From: Bordetella parapertussis
GTDB taxonomy: Bacteria; Pseudomonadota; Gammaproteobacteria; Burkholderiales; Burkholderiaceae_B
Reading direction: 5' to 3'
DNA length: 9,653 bases
NCBI GenBank assembly: GCA_943331855.1
Contig: CALQNE010000125.1
Span: 1-9,653, forward strand
Shown one piece after another: positions 7,454 through 9,653 of this stretch. Position 1 is the first letter of the stretch. Every line of letters starts with the position of its first letter. The position numbers were made by a program, and so were the translations under genes. The notes below the pieces were generated by a model. It did no database searches. It saw nothing but the letters and a program-made list of their open reading frames with translations, and was not told the DNA's origin.

Positions 7454-7465
7454 GAACTGATTCTT
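7437..7465 (-). promoter_or_regulatory. Probable cytochrome c4 promoter
   Basis: A perfect TATAAT -10 hexamer lies on the minus strand at 7442-7437. At 17 bases spacing the -35 position (7465-7460, AAGAAT) is a poor match, so activation by a regulator is possible. Transcription would begin near 7430, giving an approximately 60-base leader before the ATG at 7368. Confidence 0.5.
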
Positions 7466-7477
7466 CTAGGCTCTACA

Positions 7478-9114
<1,637 letters not shown>

Positions 9115-9116
9115 GC

Positions 9117-9653
9117 TTAGGCGCTTGCTTGCGCGGCCTGGCGTTTTTGTAAACGCCAGGCAAAGACGAGTGCCAAAAGAGGCAGGCCAAAAATTCCGAT
9201 CGGAAACACGGCCGCCAAGCCCAAGTGATCCACCGCGACAGACGCCAGGATCACGCCGACCGACTGACCAAAAAACAAAAAAGACGCAAATAATGCGACG
9301 GCTGTGCCGCGTATCGCCGGAGCCATCTGTGTGGCGTGGGTTTGTAACACCGCATGCAATAGGTAGTAGCCAAGGCCTGACAAAATACTGGCAAGTACGC
9401 CCCAGTACCAAACAGAAGAAAACCAATACACCGCAAACGCAAAGGCCATCATGCAGCCGCCAGCCACGGCCAAGCGATATTCGCCAAAGCGACGTACAAA
9501 ATAATTTGCGTAAAACGCATAAATCAGCGCACCCGCTGCAAATAAACCGCTGATGCCACCAGCCCAGGCAACCGCGATTTCATGACGTTCGTGCAAGTAC
9601 GCTGGCACAAAGGCGAGGGGTCCAAAGACAAACGCTCCCTCAAGGCAGACGAC
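9117..9653 (-). CDS. MFS transporter, C-terminal part (5' end outside window)
   Basis: A leftward open frame runs from the window edge to TAA at 9119-9117, giving 178 residues with no start in view. An in-frame GTG at 9608 is internal, because the preceding residues (VVCLEGAFVFGPLAFVPAYL) continue a membrane protein. About five to six hydrophobic helices are visible, consistent with the second half of a major facilitator permease. The loop FVRRFGEYRLAVAGG (motif-A-like) follows a helix ending in YAFYANY, and RGTAVALFASFLFFGQSVGV is a typical MFS helix 10-11 stretch. The C-terminus ends in a short basic/Ala tail (RLQKRQAAQASA). It is not a copy of the MFS gene at 1792-3069. It converges on hemB with a 2-base gap, and its last coding bases contain a strong hairpin. 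The substrate is unknown. Confidence 0.85.
   Translation of the reverse strand, partial: VVCLEGAFVFGPLAFVPAYLHERHEIAVAWAGGISGLFAAGALIYAFYANYFVRRFGEYRLAVAGGCMMAFAFAVYWFSSVWYWGVLASILSGLGYYLLHAVLQTHATQMAPAIRGTAVALFASFLFFGQSVGVILASVAVDHLGLAAVFPIGIFGLPLLALVFAWRLQKRQAAQASA
9136..9161. terminator. Perfect 11-bp hairpin downstream of hemB, inside the convergent MFS coding end
   Basis: GCCTGGCGTTT (9136-9146) and AAACGCCAGGC (9151-9161) are exact inverted arms around a four-base loop TTGT. It begins 22 bases after the hemB stop, where a terminator of the engB-hemB transcript would be expected. No T-run follows on either strand, so it is not a canonical intrinsic terminator; it may act with Rho or as a 3'-end stabilising stem-loop. 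It also encodes residues in the C-terminal tail of the MFS protein. Confidence 0.55.

Noticed and set aside
9136..9161. Hairpin as a paired DNA-uptake sequence of the Neisseria type
   Set aside because: The arm GCCTGGCGTTT is not a known uptake word and I found no further complete copies in this window.

Overview
The window looks like a piece of a betaproteobacterial chromosome, probably Burkholderiales and possibly Alcaligenaceae-like. This is inferred from three things: a System II cytochrome c maturation pair (ResB plus a WWD-domain CcsB/CcsA protein) next to a dihaem cytochrome c4 gene; a divergent engB directly followed by hemB; and a HemB with the aspartate-type rather than the cysteine-type metal loop. 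Base composition is moderate, roughly half G+C by eye. Genes are tightly packed, and the longest non-coding stretch is about 109 bases (7369-7477). I see no tRNA, rRNA, CRISPR array, insertion sequence or prophage gene.

Layout. A leftward block covers most of the window. Read in its own direction it runs: cytochrome c4 precursor (7368-6670), a strong intrinsic terminator (6644-6611), resB (6602-4479), ccsB (4418-3087), an MFS transporter (3069-1792), a DMT/EamA transporter (1757-837) and an acetylpolyamine-amidohydrolase/histone-deacetylase-family enzyme (787 to beyond base 1, 3' end missing). Gaps between the five genes after the terminator are 17-60 bases, so they may be co-transcribed. On the right, engB (7478-8101) and hemB (8098-9114) run rightward with an ATGA overlap. 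hemB then converges, with only 2 bases between stop codons, on a second, unrelated MFS transporter (9117 to beyond 9653, N-terminal part missing).

How the genes fit together. The centre has a haem theme. HemB makes porphobilinogen for haem synthesis. ResB and CcsB carry haem across the inner membrane and ligate it to CXXCH motifs. Cytochrome c4 is a periplasmic electron carrier that needs exactly that machinery. EngB is a ribosome-assembly GTPase whose gene shares the divergent control region with the cytochrome. The two transporters and the deacetylase-like enzyme at the left have no sequence-evident link to haem; a role in acetylated amine or polyamine handling is only a hypothesis.

The window is mostly well-known conserved genes, and I found no convincing new system. 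The points worth a second look are regulatory or structural: overlapping divergent -10 boxes enclosed by an inverted repeat (7428-7453), a terminator immediately in front of a resB start that lacks a Shine-Dalgarno site, and a perfect 11-bp hairpin embedded in the 3' coding end of the right-hand MFS gene just past hemB.
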